Positions 22,532-32,799 of a stretch of DNA of 64,000 nt are shown one piece after another. The notes beneath the pieces were generated by a model. It searched no databases, was not told the DNA's origin, and saw only the letters and a list, made by a program, of their open reading frames with translations. How positions within the stretch are numbered: the stretch's first letter is position 1; each line of letters begins with the position of its first letter. The stretch covers positions 119,601,050 through 119,665,049 of the forward strand of contig OX421961.1 of assembly GCA_949128115.1 (NCBI GenBank), given 5' to 3'. The position numbers and the translations under genes are program-made. The DNA is from Anaspis maculata (taxonomy: Eukaryota > Arthropoda > Insecta > Coleoptera > Scraptiidae).

Positions 22532-25060
22532 GAATCGACGGCGGGGCGGGCTTATACTAACTACAATCATGTTAAAATGTTGAGTTGAAATAAAGCGAAA
22601 CCCCACACACGTTATACAGGCAAAAGCAAGAAGAGCTAAGTTCTTTAGATTTCCAAAAAACAATCATTTGACGTGTTTGTACGTTGCCGAAATTTGACTT
22701 ATGCTCACACCGCTGGCATCGCAAAGATGAACCTCGACTTTTTGTGCTGGGAAGACAAAGGGCGGTTTTGGTGAAAAGTTTGAGTATAACATCGTCATAA
22801 ATCAGTGGAAAATTTACATGTAGATCCCGAGACAAATTCATGCAGTGAACTTTGCGCCCGCGCTCACACATTAATTATACATTGAACTTTTCCGCCAGCA
22901 AAGCAATTTTTCGTCGTAAAAATATTGCAACACCAGATCTGAACTTCGGCGACGATAATTTATTATTATAAGCACTCGGCCGCGTGAAACGTCTAATTGA
23001 GGGTGAATAATTCAAACCTAGAAGCTTCACATACTAGTCCTGTATCCAGTGGCCGCGGAAGCTCAGAACTTTCAGCCAGAAAAAAAAACTAGAACACGAA
23101 ATTAATTTCTGAAACTTCTCGGCTAATTTCCTGCAACATCAATAACACCGGTTGCTACACGTAGCAGCTAGCAGTAGTGTAGGGCAGCCGGAGCGCATTT
23201 TTCGCCATAATAGTAATTAAAAATATCCAAGAAAGCAAGCGCGAGTGTTATTGCAGTGCGAGCTCCTTCTACCGAGGAGAAGCAAGAGGAAACTTGCTCT
23301 AATTTAAACCCATTGTCATTTGCATAATGCATGTAAATCCCGAAACAAACTTGAGCGCGTCACTTTGCCTCCCGGTAAGTTGCCGGAGCTTCGAGCGGAG
23401 CTACCTGAAGCGCTTGAAGGCCGGAAAAATTGAAATTTTCACTTGCACCAAGATCCAAAACGCATAAAATTAACGGAGCGTACGCGTTTCGAATTCGGAA
23501 CAGCTCTCGCTGAAAAACCGCAGCTACAATCAGCCGTTAGCAACAGATCGGTTCTTGCCACGTATTATACGTAGCATCACTAAACACATTCGCATTAATA
23601 GAGCTTGATTCCCTTTGGTATTGTCAGCTGCAGTCATTATGCCATATTAATGTCTCTGTGCGCTTCTCTGTACAGCACAAGGTTTATATCAGTTTGTACT
23701 TGTGCCGTTGGCACGTAATAATTCCCCACGTGAACGCGAACTCCGCGTTTGATCTCGCTATAGATTTGCCGAACACACACAAAGGTGGGTGTACAGAGAA
23801 AACAATGCCGCGTCGAATTGCCAACGTTTCCTTCCCTTTCACAACCTCTGGCACATGCACACGGGGCTTTTTCCAGACAATGGCGTGTTAATGAAAGGGT
23901 TATTAAAACGTGATCGATGTAAAAATTATACTTGCTCGGAGTCAATTTCCGTAACCGGAAATGAGCGTACCTGCCCCAACACACGTACGGTAAAAGTCTC
24001 CATCGTAGCGAGCGCACCGATATGTTCGACAGAAATATTGTTTCAAACAAAGAATTGAATCGGGACGGTAACTCAGCTGTCATCGCATCGAGTGGGTATG
24101 ATCATGATCGAAAGCGGTTCGGCGGAAACGGTATTGGACGCGTCTGAAAAATGGCTTTCAAAGACCGGTTTTATGCGATGTGTCGATAATCTCAGGCCCA
24201 ACTAGTCGCGTTTGATGGAGGTCTCGGGGAATGAGCAACCGTTCAAACAACACTTTATACTTTTCGATAAAACTATCGGCATTTGTCAAGGCGTTCCATT
24301 TTTATTGCGACACGGCCTTGTAGTCCTAATTATCGAGGTACCGGCTATCGTCGACCTATTGCAGTACGACTTTTATTAACTTACAAGATGTTGGAAAGAC
24401 CGGGCTAAAATAAATGTGCTGATATATTCAAGGGGCCTGAGCAACCAAAAAAACCGTCTTTAAGCATGGGCTTTGTCTTTGCATGCAAGCAAGCTCTCTC
24501 TACGCCCAATTAGGTTTGGCATTATGAAGAACCTCCCTCTTCATCTTCTTCTCATTCGTCGCTTCTCCCTCAGAAAATTAGTGGAATCCACTAGACGCGG
24601 AGGGTGCCTCCATCCTCGCTTCAAACTAAAAACCGCGAAAACCCCTTTTCGGTCTTCTTCTTTGTTCTGAATTCCCGGAAACAAATAAATTGCCGCCCAG
24701 AACAGGAGGATGCGATTTGGGAAACAAAAATTTAGTCAGTCAAAAAAACTAATGCAGTCACACTAGAAGCGTTTGGAAATTTATGTTGGTGAATGAATGA
24801 GAAATTGCCCACCTCTGAAAGCCAATCGTGACGGACGTCGTCGGGCACATCTAGCTTCGATCAAGCACGACACAAGAATCCCTTTTGACCCGCGAGAACC
24901 CGAATTCCTGCCGCGTTCCCGTCCCCGCATCAATAGACCCAAATATAGAAAGGTTTCACGCGGGAGTTATATTGAAATGCATTTGTATCGCTGAAAGTGC
25001 GGTCCATCACAGCATCAGGTCTCAATAAATCGAACTAATTGATTCACAACCACTTGAGTA
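22532..25060. other. Low-copy DNA without a recognised gene
   Basis: No copies occur elsewhere in the window. It is GC-richer than the mobile-element zones, with several TAATTA-type motifs (around 22995, 23215 and 23340). The longest frame, minus 24083-23637 (148 codons), overlaps a plus-strand frame of 89 codons and has no recognisable domain. It may be intronic or regulatory DNA. Confidence 0.4.
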
Positions 25061-26935
25061 TATTGATAAAGGGATCCATAGTACTCAAAATGGAGTTGTA
25101 TAATATAAAGTTGTAGTAAATCAGTCTTCTCCACTTGTTTTTTATATCATTTACTCGAGTTTCGGCTAATTAAATATATAAAGCCATTTTCAAAAATAAT
25201 GTGACATAGCATAGAACTTTATGTCTAAGTAATGATGTAACAATGAAGAATAGACGTAACAGGTAAAACAACAAAAGAAAATGAAGGAGAGGATTATAAA
25301 ATTGGGAGTAGAGCTGGTATAATGTAGATGTTGTCAAAATCGGTTTGTTCGTTGAGGAGGCTATCTGGGTCAAGATTGTATTGTTTTTTTATTTGCAAAA
25401 TTTCAGAAAATTCAATTAGGTGTCTGTTGTCAAGTTTTTGGATTGGTTTCAAACAATTAAAAGCAAAATCATGGCCCTCGGCAACTACATGTCTTGTAAA
25501 GTTTGATTTTATATCGAACGCAGGTAGTTCCCTGCGGTGCTCATTTAGTCTAATTTTGAAAGATCTTATTGTGCGACCTATGTATATTTTGCCGCAGGAA
25601 CAAGTTAATTTGTAGACTCCACTAGAATTTAGAGGGTCAATGGGGTCTTTGGTTTTTACTAAATGGGAGCTTAAAGTGAAAGGTGTTTTGAAACTAATAT
25701 TGATGTTAAATTGTTTAAAGAAACGTGAAATTGAAGTGGAGATGTTGCCAAAATAAGATAAAGAAAAATAATTCTTTTGAGTTTTTTCTTGAGTCAAGCT
25801 GAAATTGTTTTTTATTTGATGTTTTAAGAGCTTTTTCTTGTAAAAAGATTCGAAGACTGCTTCGGGAAATGCATTGTTGGATGCAATTTGTCTTATGATA
25901 TTGAGTTCAGCTGAAAAATCCTCAGGTGTGAGGGGAGTGTTGAAAAGCCGATGAATGTAAGTACTGAGTGCTGAAAACTTATGAGTTTGATGGTGGCATG
26001 AATCGAAAGGAATTATGGTGTCTGTATATGTCGGTTTTCTGTGAATTTTGAAAACGTGTTTTGAATTAACTATAGAGATGTTTAGATCCAAAAAAGAAAT
26101 GTTGTTATTGTTGCTTGTTTCAAAGGTAAAAGTGATATTATTATGTAATGAATTGAGAAATGAGAGGAAATCTGTTAGGTCTGACTGGTTACCTTGAAAT
26201 AAACAAATGATGTCGTCTACGTATCTGTACCAGTAGATGATATGATTTTTGAAAAGGTTACTGGTAGAAATGAGAGTTTTCTCTAGCCATGTCATGAAGA
26301 TCTCAGCTAATAATGGTGAGAGTGGTGAACCCATACTCAAACCCGAGGTTTGTAAATATATTTTATTGTTAAATTTGAAATAGTTTTGTTTTGTACAGGT
26401 ATGTAGCATATTGAATAGATTTCTGGTGTTTACATCATTTAAGCTGGAATTGAAGAGAATATCTTTGACTAGCTGTAAAGTATCGTCGACAGGTACAGAT
26501 GGGAACAAGTTGACTACATCAAAAGAAACAAGAAAACTGTTGTTGGGGACTTTTATTGGACTTAGGTTTGAAATAAGGTTTGAAGAATTTTTGATTGAAT
26601 AAGGTGATGATAACTCCAGGTTAGATGTTAAAATCTGATTGATGGTTTTGGATAAAAGATATGTGGGTGAATTCAATAGAGAAACTATAGGTCTGATGGG
26701 TATATCTTTTTTGTGAATTTTAGGTAGGGAATATAGCCGAGGAACTCTTGGATTGGAATAAACAAGAGAGTTCTTGTTGATGTTGAAAAAAGACAAGGTG
26801 TTGGATGAATTTTTCAAACATTCTTTCAAATTTCTTTGGTATGAATTAGTGGGGTCTTTAGTGAGGACTTCAAAAGAAGGTGTGTTGAGGAATGTTTCAG
26901 TTTTATTGACGTAATCAGTTTTATTCATCAGAACG
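25060..26935 (-). mobile_element. 5'-truncated Penelope-like element
   Basis: It includes the reverse transcriptase/GIY-YIG reading frame plus about 230 bp of 3' sequence. The frame opens at MNKTDYVNK, which in Penelope-like proteins is an internal position just after the conserved ADKGN stretch, so the N-terminal part is missing. The break abuts an AT-rich simple-repeat run (26940-26985). The 3' tail, read on the minus strand, contains a CTTTATA...ACAAC run resembling the tail of the insert at 27472-28653. The 3' boundary is approximate. Confidence 0.7.
25294..26928 (-). CDS. Penelope-like reverse transcriptase with GIY-YIG endonuclease
   Basis: 544 codons, open throughout. Penelope-like elements copy RNA into DNA with a telomerase-related reverse transcriptase and nick the target with a GIY-YIG nuclease. 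In order: RLYSLPKIHK with RPIVSLLNSPTY (about residues 64-90), the first catalytic aspartate region LVSFDVVNLFPSVPV (about 130-145), QTSGLSMGSPLSPLLAEIFM (about 195-215), the catalytic YVDD (about 240), the HRKPTYTD block (about 290), and a C-terminal GIY-YIG domain with GVYKLTCSCGKIYIGRT (about 440-455), KIRLNEHRRE and HVVAEGHDF. Full-length family members are longer at the N terminus, so this copy is 5' truncated and probably not autonomous. The intact frame suggests a fairly recent insertion. No promoter is seen; the given start codon is only the first ATG after the truncation. Confidence 0.93.
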   Translation of the reverse strand: MNKTDYVNKTETFLNTPSFEVLTKDPTNSYQRNLKECLKNSSNTLSFFNINKNSLVYSNPRVPRLYSLPKIHKKDIPIRPIVSLLNSPTYLLSKTINQILTSNLELSSPYSIKNSSNLISNLSPIKVPNNSFLVSFDVVNLFPSVPVDDTLQLVKDILFNSSLNDVNTRNLFNMLHTCTKQNYFKFNNKIYLQTSGLSMGSPLSPLLAEIFMTWLEKTLISTSNLFKNHIIYWYRYVDDIICLFQGNQSDLTDFLSFLNSLHNNITFTFETSNNNNISFLDLNISIVNSKHVFKIHRKPTYTDTIIPFDSCHHQTHKFSALSTYIHRLFNTPLTPEDFSAELNIIRQIASNNAFPEAVFESFYKKKLLKHQIKNNFSLTQEKTQKNYFSLSYFGNISTSISRFFKQFNINISFKTPFTLSSHLVKTKDPIDPLNSSGVYKLTCSCGKIYIGRTIRSFKIRLNEHRRELPAFDIKSNFTRHVVAEGHDFAFNCLKPIQKLDNRHLIEFSEILQIKKQYNLDPDSLLNEQTDFDNIYIIPALLPIL

Positions 26936-27525
26936 ACGCAGTATATTGTATATTGTATATTATTATATATATATTACAGTATATTGTCTAGAAATTACGA
27001 AGTGTACATACTTTTCGTCTGAATTGGAATTTGCGTCGGATTAGCCACAACTATGAGGTTCTAGTCCGTTGCGGCAGACATGATGATTTCCTCATTCTGA
27101 ATATCTCCTAGCCCAGGCGCCAGGGAGCAAAAATCAGTTCAATGAGGAAGTAATTGTTTTCTGGCTGAAAACTTGCTTAAAACGATCTGTGTGGCTTAGG
27201 TTTTGACATACTAATTTCCCCTCTTTCGGAAATGTCGGCGTCATGTCGCCATCATCAACAAGAAGTGCACCAGCGTGGTTTTTGCTGAACATCTTGATTT
27301 TGGGCCATCTGACAGCAAAAGATGTGAGAAGTAATTTTGAAACCAATGAAATTCCCTACGTAATAGTTTTTGAATGACCTTTCTGCGACCTATGGTTTTT
27401 TAGATAGAGCTTCTGGAAGCGGGAGGCATTGTCGTAAAAGCTCCATGGCCACTTGACTCAAAAAACTAAAAGGTATTATATTGAAATAATCTTGAAACTA
27501 CACCACAATTTTTCTATTTTTCTTT

Positions 27526-27557
27526 TACCAACCGGTTTCGCCTTTCGGCATCGTCAG
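27526..27557 (-). ncRNA. Hammerhead-ribozyme-like core, left arm
   Basis: Read on the minus strand: CTGACGA (fits the conserved CUGANGA), a stem II of GCC and GGC capped by GAAA, then GAAAC, then a 3-bp stem III (ACC with GGT around loop GGTT) and a GTA cleavage triplet. This fits the small type I hammerheads known from Penelope-like elements. Stem I is not obvious from the immediate flanks, so activity is uncertain. Confidence 0.6.
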
Positions 27558-28517
27558 GGTTCTGTAATTAGTTATATGAAATAAATTGATATAAAATTTG
27601 ATAAAAGCTTACTGTATAATATTTAAAAAAAATTTTTTGGAGAAATTTGTGAAAGTTTTGACATTCGTCAAAAATTAATTCAATTGACATAAGTAACAAT
27701 TAATTTAATTGACATGAAAAACAGTTGGTTCAAGATAACATGATAACAGTTTATTAAAAATTGAATTTTGAGAATAGAAAATTTGAAAAAGGTTGATTAT
27801 TATTGATTAAGGTAGATGTACTCAGCATCTAGTAAAATTTTAATTGTTTTGGCTCCTTCTAAATCTTCAGTTTGCTCATTTAGGTATTGGTAATTTCGAT
27901 AATGTTTCAATTTTAAAATTTCTAGTGATTCAAAAAGTATTCTTTGGTTATATTTTGTTGTTTGGTGTAAAAATTTAACATCTGTATTTGGATCAAATTT
28001 ATGTTTCGCTCAAATAATATGATTTGCAAAATGTGATTTACTACCAATGAGAGTAAATAAAAAAGTAAATAATAAATAAATAGTAAATCACATTTTGCAA
28101 TTTACTTAAACCAAAGAACTTAGACCAAAGAATACTTCTTGAATCACTTGAAATTTTAAAATTGAAACATTATCGAAATTGCCAATACCTAAATGAGCAA
28201 ACTGAAGATTTAGAAGGAGCCAAAACAATTAAAATTTTACTAGATGCTGAGTACATCTACCTTAATCAATAATAATCAACCTTTTTCAAATCTTCTATTC
28301 TCAAAATTTAATTTATAATAAACTGTTATCATGTTATCTTGAACCAACTGTTTTTCATGTCAATTAAATCAATTATTACTTATGTCAATTGAATTAATTT
28401 TTGACGAATGTCAAAACTTTTACAAATTTCTCCAAAAAAGAAAATATTTTAAATATTATACAGTAAGCTTTTATCAAATTTTATATCAATTTGTTTCATA
28501 TGACTAATTACAGAACC

Positions 28518-28549
28518 CTGACGATGCCGAAAGGCGAAACCGGTTGGTA
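28518..28549 (+). ncRNA. Hammerhead-ribozyme-like core, right arm
   Basis: The same core as in the left arm, on the plus strand and identical across the motif: CTGACGA, a GCC/GGC stem II with GAAA loop, GAAAC, and a short ACC/GGT stem III ending in GTA. Because the arms are mutually complementary, an RNA containing both could form a duplex instead of two ribozymes. Confidence 0.6.
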
Positions 28550-28808
28550 AAAGAAAAATAGAAAAATTGTGGTGTAGTTTCAAGATTATTTCAATATATA
28601 CCTTCTACTTTATACAACACCACTTCAAGAACAATAGATTTTTACTTATTTATTCAAAAAACTAAAATGTCGATGTGACAAAAAAAATTTCAAAATGAGA
28701 TTTCTTGAGAATCCTCCATGCTATAGTTGCGGTAATAGTCTTAAACTCTTTCTCTTGAACAGTTGATCACGAATATAAAAAAGTCAAAAACGCCACATTG
28801 TACATATA

Positions 28809-29402
28809 CAGGGTGTACTGAGGGAATCAAATCAGATCAGAGAAATTTTACATATTTCTTCGATTTAGCCTATATGTGACACTCTAAGCACCTAACACGA
28901 GTCCAATATCAATATGGATTTGCTCTATAAGCTTCACTTAATACACTAAAGAAGTGGTCAGCTCACACCTTTACTGTAAAATGTTTTGAAGGCCCTCTGA
29001 AATCATCAAAATATTAAAAATTGCAGTACCATGGAATGTATATAACAGTATATTATGTACCAAGGGACCAAAGCGGATCTTTAATTTGAGGATTTGGACC
29101 CAAAGGGCCCTTGAGCAACAAACTTCACCCAAGGGATCAAAAATTCACTTTGGTTCCTTGGTATATAATATACTGTTACATACATTTCTTGCTACTGTAA
29201 ATTTCGATGATTTCAGAAGGCCTTCAAAACATTTTACACGGAGGCTGTTAGCTAACCACTTCTTAGGTGTGTCAAGTGAAGCGCTCATAGCAAATGCATA
29301 TTGATATTGGACTCGTGATAAGTGCTCAGAGTTTTGCATAGGCTAAATCGAAGAAACATGTCAAATTTTTCTGTTTTGATTTGATTCCCGTAGTACACCC
29401 TG
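28809..29402. mobile_element. Fold-back unit with CAGGGTGTACT ends inside the long palindrome
   Basis: The ends are CAGGGTGTACTGAGGGAATC and a diverged inverse (AGTACACCCTG), flanked by ATATA/TATAT. The arms meet near 29105 around an AATATACTGTTA-type repeat. The termini match those of the other CAGGGTG elements. The palindrome continues well beyond both ends. Confidence 0.75.
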
Positions 29403-31017
29403 TATATGTACAATGTGACGTTTTTGACTTTTCAATACTCGTAATCTACGGTTCAAGAGAAAGAGTTTAAGACCATCACCGCAACTATAGCATGAAGAAT
29501 TCTCGAGTAATCTCATTTTGAAGTTTTTTTTGTCACATCGATATTTTAGTTTTTCGAGTCAAGTGGCCATGGAGCTTTCACGACAATGACTCTTGCTTCC
29601 AGAAGCTCTATCTCAAAGACCATAGGTCGCAAAAAATTGATTGAATAATCAAATTGTAGGGAATTTCATAGGCTTCAAAATGACTCCTTACATCTTTTGC
29701 TGTCGGATGACCCAAAATTAAGATATTCGGCAAAAACCACGCTGGTGCACTTCTTGTTGATGATGGCGACATGACGCCGACATTTCCGAAAGGGGGGAAA
29801 CTAGTATGTCAAAACCTAAGCTATTCAGATTGTTTCAAGCTAGTTTCCAGCCAGGAAACAATTATTTCCTTATTGTTTTCCCTGGCGCCTGGGCTATCTA
29901 GCTTCTCCGCTGGAATATCCGTCAAGTTCAAAAAATCAAGTTGATAAGATGTTCCCAGAATGTCACAGATCAGATCAGGTCAGGTCAGGTCAAGCCAGCT
30001 GTTGGTATATAATGCTATTTTGCAACGACTTTAATTTGGATGAACATATCTTGCTGCACAAGCAATAAATGAAAATTAGTTATTTAGACATTCTCATTTT
30101 GAAATATTCGACTACAAACAAACCATGTCGTATTAGCAAGAATCTTTAGACACTAACTGAGACGTTTTCATCCAAACTATTGCAGCTGCCAATCATTGGT
30201 GGTGTTTTCTCAATAATCGTGAACTTTTGTTTCTTTTGCAAACGTTTCCTTTGCGTCACGACGATTTAGTATGCCTCGCAGTGTCATCCTGGTGACCACA
30301 CGCTACCATAACGTTGCGTAACAATGCATAGAGAGCTCGGAATACCAAAGGGACCCGTGGGAGTGTGGGCGGAGCCTAACCGCGCAAACTGAGTTCATCT
30401 AGTGGTGCACCTAGATTTGCAGTGGGATTTTAGGTTCGCATGTGACCTGGTGATGGTCCACCACTCCAGCTGACGGTGTTGCTTTCCCTACTTCAACACA
30501 CGGACTCGTCCAAAACGAATTTTGTTTTTTTGTTCAGACCCGCCCACAGGTCCTTGTGGTGTGCCGTCAACTCTATCAAGAAACCTAAAGAAATACTTGC
30601 TGTTATGCTTTTTTGGAGAAATAATGTCAAAGTGATGTATAGACTTATACGTTCCAGGCGTAAGTGCAGGAGAAAGAGCCAAGTGCTCTGGTTAAATGTT
30701 ATCTATTGACGTTGTTTTTTTTTTATTTGCGCTCTAGTCAGCACATCATAGTACCCTTTTCGTTGCACGCCAACTTTTCAAGGTCACTGGACTCTATTGT
30801 GATCATGGATAACGCGTCGGCTATTGTACTGCTCAAGCCCTTTATGTATGAAATGGTGAATCGTAACTTCAAGAGTCAATCGTATTCTCATCATACGAGA
30901 CCCTGAGTCTCTTGAAGAAAATAGACAAATCAGTGAGCGCTGGTCTGTTTAGAAGGCGATCATTTAGCCCCAGTACGTAGGGACGAAATTTTCTCAAACT
31001 CCAGGAAATCGCAAGTA

Positions 31018-32246
31018 GCTCTCTATATCTAGATGGTAGAAAATTTAAGGTGAGAGTGGGAGAAGCGTGGTCAGGAGTGTATGGAGTTGACACTGGCACC
31101 CCTCAGGGGGGAGTTGCGGGGCCTAGTGTTTTTCTGCTGTATGTGAATGACCTCCCCGACCATATCAGCCATGGCAAAGTAATAATGTACGCTGACGACA
31201 CTACCATTCTGTTGTCAGCAAGAACAATGGATGAACTGCATGATCAGTTATCATTGACGATAAAGGAATTTAATGACTGGTGTACCTCAAATCGATTAAT
31301 GTTAAATTATGACAAGACAGTTTTACTGAATTTCGAAACTAAGCAGAATAAATCAAATACAAATACCAGTATACCGTGCGGCAATGTAACCCTGAAAAAT
31401 TCTAGCTTGACCAAATTTCTGGGCATCGTTGTGGACGAGAATGTAGACTGGGGCCGTCACATTGATGGTGTGTGCAAGAGGGTAGCTCAGCTTAATTTTG
31501 CTATAACAATACTCAAGAGTAACCTGGACCGGAACTATGTACTAAATGTGTATTTCGCGATGGTGTATCCGGTGATCTCATACAATATCATTGTGTGGGG
31601 ATGCGATGGTGCTCTTGTGAGACTATTTGTACTACAAAAAAGGGTAGTGCGCAACATCTTTGGCATGAGGCCTAGGGAGACCTGTCGGGGGGTTTTCAGA
31701 GACAGTGGCATACTGACGGTGGCTTGTATTTACCTGTATAAATTATTGACTTATATATATATCAGAACAGAGGGAGGCTGACGTTGCATAGTGACAAGCA
31801 TGAGTATCTGACAAGAAACAGGGCTAAGATATGTGTCGACAAAGTGAATAGGACACTAACAAAGAGATCACCCAAATATGCGGGAAGCGCATATTTCAAT
31901 AAGCTGCCTTCGCACATAGCCAAAGTTGCAACGTTAACAGAATTTAAAAAAAAACTAAAAGTATACCTTACCCGGAACTGTTTTTATACTGTCAATGAGT
32001 ACATGGCAACCTAAGACCAGGCTCGATATAAATATGTATTCGTGGAGTCAGTCCACTGCTGTGATATGCTTGTTATTGTTGATGTTAATGTTTTTGTCCA
32101 TATAGGTATTGTCTATTTCTTCGTGTATCTATTTATCATATTTATTGTATCCTATGTATAACTATTTGCCTCACAAACTGACGTGGCTGTGATTTTAATG
32201 AAGTGATCTTTGAGCTGAATGAATTATTTATTTATTTATTTATTAT
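31018..32246 (+). mobile_element. 5'-truncated LINE fragment with TTTA tail
   Basis: A non-LTR retrotransposon 3' fragment inserted in gypsy copy A. It starts inside the reverse transcriptase at about 31018 (frame reading YLDGRKFKV) and ends in a (TTTA)n tail at 32224-32246. The uninterrupted equivalent sequence in copy B (around 39680) shows the empty site. 5' truncation is the usual outcome of target-primed reverse transcription. No clear target duplication is seen. Confidence 0.85.
31050..32014 (+). pseudogene. LINE reverse transcriptase C-terminal part (two frames)
   Basis: Reverse transcriptase of a non-LTR retrotransposon, which copies element RNA at the nicked target. Frame 1 (31050-31781) has GVDTGTPQGGVAGPSVFLLY, then the catalytic YADD in VIMYADDTTILLS, then FNDWCTSNRLMLNYDKT and LTKFLGIVVDENVDWGRHID, the palm and thumb blocks in the expected order. 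Frame 2 (31784-32014) continues with the C-terminal tail, including SAYFNKLPSHIAKVATLTEF. The two are separated by a frameshift/stop near 31780. The first 30 codons of the truncated domain lie before the given start. The palm signature points to the Jockey/CR1-like LINEs, but I cannot name a clade. It is not functional. Confidence 0.87.
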
Positions 32247-32558
32247 GCATCACGGTACTTTGTTTTCAGCTTTTTCTGATTGACAGCTGGCATAAGCTAC
32301 TGGGTTATAATCACCGTTTAACAGTACTGCCCTCAGGGCAAAACGCGATGTGTCTGTTATCTGAATTAATTCGTTATTTCCTGAGAAATCGTAAGATTAT
32401 TCTCATTTTGGCATTTCTCTGTTCATTTAAACTTGACACCCTTTTTGTAAGGTGACTTAGGGGTGCTGCAGTACGTGTGCAAATCAGCCGATAAACCAAC
32501 TATAATAATTTGCAAATGCTACAAAACGTTTCGTTTCAAGTGCGTCTTTGAGCGTGAC

Positions 32559-32697
32559 CGGACAATTCGTCCCGCGGACAATTCGTAGCGGACAATTCGT
32601 CGCGGACAATTCGTCCCGCGGACAATTCGTCCCGCGGACAATTCGTCTCGCGGACAATTCGTCCCGCGGACAATTCGTCTCACGGACAATTCGTCGC
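32559..32697. repeat. Left terminal array of 16-bp units
   Basis: About nine copies of CGCGGACAATTCGTCC or 13-bp shortened forms. The core GGACAATTCGTCC is nearly its own reverse complement. The order of short and long units is mirrored in the right array (35855-35994), so the arrays are true inverted repeats rather than independent expansions. Confidence 0.92.
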
Positions 32698-32799
32698 AAA
32701 ATAATGTTTTGCCCTTTGTCTTAACTTTAACAAGTCCCTTTGTCTTTCCTCGTTGCTTTTCGAACTTTAGTAAGCCCCTTTATTCCTTTATGTAGTATT

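Larger units (their letters stand above)
27472..28653. mobile_element. Palindromic insert with 14-bp target duplication, probably Penelope-derived
   Basis: The insert is flanked by a direct repeat of TCAAAAAACTAAAA (27458-27471 and 28654-28667). Most of it is a palindrome centred near 28035, with arms of about 550 bp starting at GGTATTATATTGAAATAATC on the left. The right side has an extra, unpaired tail of about 50 bp (CTTCTACTTTATACAACACC and onward). A long, variable target duplication together with an asymmetric tail points to a retroelement rather than a cut-and-paste transposon. Tail-to-tail or head-to-head pseudo-LTRs are known for Penelope-like elements. Each arm carries a hammerhead-like motif. 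Confidence 0.75.
27109..29896. repeat. Long palindrome (~800-bp arms) with a later insertion
   Basis: Once the insert at 27472-28653 is removed, 27109-29896 forms a hairpin with arms of about 800 bp meeting near 29105. Matched blocks include AGCCCAGGCGCCAGGGA near the outer ends, ATGATGGCGACATGACGCCG (29760) against its inverse (27235), and AAGAGAAAGAGTTTAAGAC (29455) against its inverse (28740). The arms pass without a break across CAGGGTG termini at 28809 and 29402, so the inverted duplication is larger than the fold-back unit it contains. Confidence 0.85.

Noticed and set aside
23637..24083. 148-codon minus-strand frame
   Set aside because: No recognisable domain, an overlapping long plus-strand frame, and sequence character like the surrounding low-copy DNA.
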